The notes below the pieces were generated by a model, which saw nothing but the letters and a program-made list of their open reading frames with translations, was not told the DNA's origin and did no database searches. The position numbers were made by a program, and so were the translations under genes. 6,453 nucleotides of DNA from Methanoregulaceae archaeon UBA288. Its GTDB lineage: Archaea > Halobacteriota > Methanomicrobia > Methanomicrobiales > Methanospirillaceae. The stretch lies in assembly GCA_002495225.1 (NCBI GenBank), contig DAEF01000023.1, positions 1 to 6,453 on the forward strand, read 5' to 3'. Below, piece by piece: positions 4,005 to 6,453 of the stretch. Within the stretch, counting starts at the first letter, position 1; the number at the start of each line of letters is the position of its first letter.

Positions 4005-6453
4005 ATGAACATGCTTCGTTGCAGAAAGAGCCGGCGGGCGCTTCCGCCGGCCGCAATCCTCGCCGCACTGCTGCTGATTTCGCTTTTGACCGGGACCGCC
4101 GCCGCCCAGGTCTGGGGCACCGAGACCGTCGCCTCCGCCGGCGACGCCGGGCTCTTCTCCTCGCTCGCCCTGGACCGGTACGACGCCCCCTGCGTCGCGT
4201 ACTTCGAGCGCGGTGCCGGGAGCCTGAACTACGCCTCCTGGACCGGGTCGGCTTGGACGACTGTGGTCGTCGACCCGGGCGCGAAGGTCCTGAAGCCGTC
4301 CCTCGCGCTCGAGGCGTACGGCAACCCCCGGATCGCCTACTACGACAGCGCAACCGGCGCCCTGAAGTACGCGGAGCGTACCGGCGGGACGTGGTCGGTC
4401 CGGGTCGTCGAGGCGGTCCAGGCGTACGGGGTCTCCCTGGCCCTCGACGACGGCGACGTCCCCTACATCAGCTACTACGACCACACGAACAGCATCGTGA
4501 AGTGCGCCTGGTGGAACCCGGGGAGTGGCTTGTCCGGGGCCTGGGAGATCGACGCCATCGAGACTCCCGGGTCCACGGTGGACGACACGGCCGTCGCCCT
4601 CGACCCGGACGACCGGCCCTGCGTCGCGTTCAGCAGCTACGGCGGCGGCCTTCGGTACGCGACGTACTCGTCCTGGGAGTCCACGTGGACCGTCGTGACC
4701 GTCGACCCGTCGACCCATATCTCCGGGGTCTCCCTCGCCGTGACCAGTAGCTACGCGCACATCGGCTACCTCGACGCTCTCAAGGACACCGTCGTGTACG
4801 CGCGCCGGTCCTCGGCCGGCCCGATCTGGGAGATCGCGACCGTGGACACGGGCCCCGCGGGGTACGCCACCTCCCTGGCCGTCGACGGCAACGACCCCCG
4901 GATCGCCTACACCACGTACGCCGGGCTCCGGTACGCCGCCCGCGCCGCGTCCGCGACGACCTGGCGGCTCGAGACCGTGGATTTGGCCGGGAGCGACACG
5001 GGCTACTCGTCCCTCGCGCTCGACGGCGACGGCGTCCCCCGCGTCTCGTACTACGACGAGGCGAACGGCGACCTGCGGCTCGCCACCGCCGCGCCCGGCA
5101 ACCCCTCGCTCGAGCTCGAGACGCGGGTCTCGGTCGACGGCGGCGCGACCTGGCACGACGCCGACGGGCCGCCCGGGCCCGGCGTCGCGGCCGGCCGGCC
5201 CGTGCAGTACCAGTACACGGTCCGGAACACGGGGGGCGTTGCCCTGCGGGATGTCAGGATCGCCGACGGCACGGGCGCCACGGTCGGGTCCCTCGCCTCC
5301 CTCGGCATCGGCGGCACCTGGTCCGGCACCGGGTCCGGCACGGCCGTCGCCGGGCAGTTCTTCAACACCGGCACGGCCGCCGGCACGGTCTCGGCGACCA
5401 CGGGCACCCTGGTCCGGAGCTGGACCGTCGCGGCCCAGGACCGGGCGTACTGCACGGGCCTTGTCCCCGGCGTCGTCATCGAGGTGTACACGAACGGCCA
5501 GGACGCGGACGCCCCGCCCGGCCCGTCCGTCGTGGCCGGCGAGACCGTGCAGTGGACGTACGTGGTCACGAACACGGGCGGCCTCCCGCTCGCGAACGTC
5601 GCCGTGACCGACTCGCGCGGCGTGGCGGTCAGCGCGCCGAAGACCGCGCTCGCGGTCGGCGAGAGCATGACAGCCATGGCCTCGGGGACGGCCGCGACCG
5701 GCCAGTACGCGACCGTCGGGACGGTCACGGCCGACCCGCCGGGCGGGCTCCCGAGGATCTCGGCCTCCGACCCGAGCCACTACCTTGGCCTCTTCCCGCT
5801 CGCCGCGTCGTTCACCGGGACCCCGCTCTCGGGAACCGCCCCGCTCGCCGTCCAGTTCACGGACGCCTCGACGGGGTCGCCGACGGGACGGGCCTGGTAC
5901 TTCGGCGACGAGGACTTCGCGGCCATGACCTGGACGCGCCAGACCGCGTCGGCCGGCTGGTCGGCGCGGTACGGCCACGCGGCCGTGGCCTTGCCCAACG
6001 GCAGCATCGTCGTGATGGGCGGGATATCCGGCGACGCCTGCCTCGCCGACGCCTGGCGGTCGACGGATAACGGCGCGACCTGGACCCCGGTCAACGCCAG
6101 CGCCGGCTGGGCCGCCCGGTACGGCCACGCGGCCGTGGCCCTGCCCGACGGGTCGATCGTCCTCACGGGCGGCACGAACGAGGGCAAGACGGTCTACTAC
6201 GCCGACACCTGGCGGTCGAGGGATAACGGCGCGACCTGGACCCGGGTCAGCGCCGGCGCGGGGTGGTCGGGCCGGGCCCACCACGTGATGGTCGCGCTTC
6301 CCGACGGGTCGGTCGTCCTGGTCGGGGGGTACGCGACGGACGCGTTCGTCCGCGACGTCTGGCGCTCTTCCGATGGCGGCGCCACCTGGACCGCGGTCTC
6401 CGACGGGGCGACCCTCGGCTACCTCTCCGGCCCCGCCGGTGTCGTGGCGGCGG
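4005..6453 (+). CDS. Secreted multi-propeller surface protein (7-repeat propeller, DUF11 x2, half PKD, Kelch/Asp-box), 3' end outside window
   Basis: The frame is open from ATG 4005 to the window edge, 816 complete codons with no stop. Residues 1-34 are a signal peptide (RCRKSRR, then a hydrophobic core, cleavage after TAAA). Residues 35 to about 363 form seven repeats of about 47 residues with the pattern SLALD..(P)xxAYY...LKYA...W. The closing W is at 84, 130, 180, 228, 275 and 320, and the seventh repeat lacks it, as expected of a seven-bladed beta-propeller. Two DUF11-like domains follow (about 367-480 and 490-595; YVVTNTGGLPLANVAVTD). Next is a PKD N-terminal half (about 600-640, AWYFGDEDF), then Kelch-like repeats of 50-52 residues (from about 641; RYGHAAVALP.GSIV..GG) that each end in an Asp-box S.D.GATW at 686, 738 and 788. 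No catalytic residues are seen. It probably acts outside the cell in binding. ATG 4011 is an alternative start. Confidence 0.85.
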   Translation, partial: MNMLRCRKSRRALPPAAILAALLLISLLTGTAAAQVWGTETVASAGDAGLFSSLALDRYDAPCVAYFERGAGSLNYASWTGSAWTTVVVDPGAKVLKPSLALEAYGNPRIAYYDSATGALKYAERTGGTWSVRVVEAVQAYGVSLALDDGDVPYISYYDHTNSIVKCAWWNPGSGLSGAWEIDAIETPGSTVDDTAVALDPDDRPCVAFSSYGGGLRYATYSSWESTWTVVTVDPSTHISGVSLAVTSSYAHIGYLDALKDTVVYARRSSAGPIWEIATVDTGPAGYATSLAVDGNDPRIAYTTYAGLRYAARAASATTWRLETVDLAGSDTGYSSLALDGDGVPRVSYYDEANGDLRLATAAPGNPSLELETRVSVDGGATWHDADGPPGPGVAAGRPVQYQYTVRNTGGVALRDVRIADGTGATVGSLASLGIGGTWSGTGSGTAVAGQFFNTGTAAGTVSATTGTLVRSWTVAAQDRAYCTGLVPGVVIEVYTNGQDADAPPGPSVVAGETVQWTYVVTNTGGLPLANVAVTDSRGVAVSAPKTALAVGESMTAMASGTAATGQYATVGTVTADPPGGLPRISASDPSHYLGLFPLAASFTGTPLSGTAPLAVQFTDASTGSPTGRAWYFGDEDFAAMTWTRQTASAGWSARYGHAAVALPNGSIVVMGGISGDACLADAWRSTDNGATWTPVNASAGWAARYGHAAVALPDGSIVLTGGTNEGKTVYYADTWRSRDNGATWTRVSAGAGWSGRAHHVMVALPDGSVVLVGGYATDAFVRDVWRSSDGGATWTAVSDGATLGYLSGPAGVVAA
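5967..6140 (+). repeat. Kelch/Asp-box coding repeat with a 150-bp period
   Basis: Positions 5967-5990 and 6117-6140 are identical 24-mers encoding RYGHAAVA, one period of 50 codons apart. The following Asp-box codons (GGCGCGACCTGGACC) also recur at 6072 and 6228. A third, more diverged unit begins near 6244 and a fourth starts at the right edge. The repeat array continues outside the window. Confidence 0.75.

Noticed and set aside
3716..4120. Minus-strand frame of 134 codons across the intergenic region, as a possible divergent gene
   Set aside because: No ribosome site or domain; it overlaps the dockerin end, both promoter elements and the signal-peptide coding region of gene 2.
3578..4750. 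Plus-strand open frame of 390 codons spanning the dockerin, the intergenic region and the start of gene 2
   Set aside because: It is out of frame with both the dockerin and gene 2, runs through the promoter region, and is Arg/Ser/Pro-rich without a domain.
5109..5122. CTCGAGCTCGAG-type short tandem palindrome
   Set aside because: It encodes L-E-L-E in frame inside gene 2 and is explained by codon preference.
3669..6284. Minus-strand open frame of 871 codons opposite gene 2
   Set aside because: Its translation is low-complexity (R, G, P, V and D rich) with no domain or signal peptide, and it crosses the intergenic promoter region. It mirrors the GC-rich third positions of the plus-strand gene, whose domains are unmistakable.

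Overview
The window is GC-rich throughout and looks archaeal, most likely from a methanogen of the order Methanomicrobiales. The grounds are protein architecture, since I could run no search. Both genes encode secreted, modular surface proteins made of PKD, PEGA, CBM6, DUF11-like and beta-propeller modules. The first ends in a tandem EF-hand (dockerin-like) module of the FADVV..FN type that I associate with cell-surface proteins of that group. Both coding strands are plus. No RNA gene, CRISPR array, transposase or housekeeping gene is visible.

Layout. Positions 1-145 hold a hairpin, a TATA-like promoter and a Shine-Dalgarno site. Positions 146-3729 hold one long surface-protein gene that is interrupted twice. 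First, a 62-bp partial duplication near 1478-1567 shifts the frame inside a PEGA domain and ends the 5' part at a TGA (1532-1534). Second, an in-frame TGA (3505-3507) separates the body from an otherwise intact dockerin-like module that ends at a TAG (3727-3729). Removing 62 bp restores one frame of 1,099 codons up to the TGA, and the dockerin lies in that same frame. Positions 3730-4004 hold a T-rich terminator candidate and a second promoter region. From 4005 a second secreted protein runs off the right edge (at least 816 codons). It carries a seven-repeat beta-propeller, two DUF11-like domains, a half PKD domain and the start of a Kelch/Asp-box propeller.

The two genes are relatives. They share a signal-peptide style, DUF11-like domains with near-identical phrases, PKD modules, and what appears to be a common promoter plan (TTGAAATG inside an inverted repeat, then a TATA-like element, then a C-run). 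They probably make co-regulated surface or extracellular adhesion proteins that bind carbohydrate or neighbouring cells. The most interesting points are the two interruptions of gene 1 and the shared promoter plan. The interruptions could be decay, assembly error, or (less likely) switching or readthrough. I see no defence, metabolic or mobile system here.
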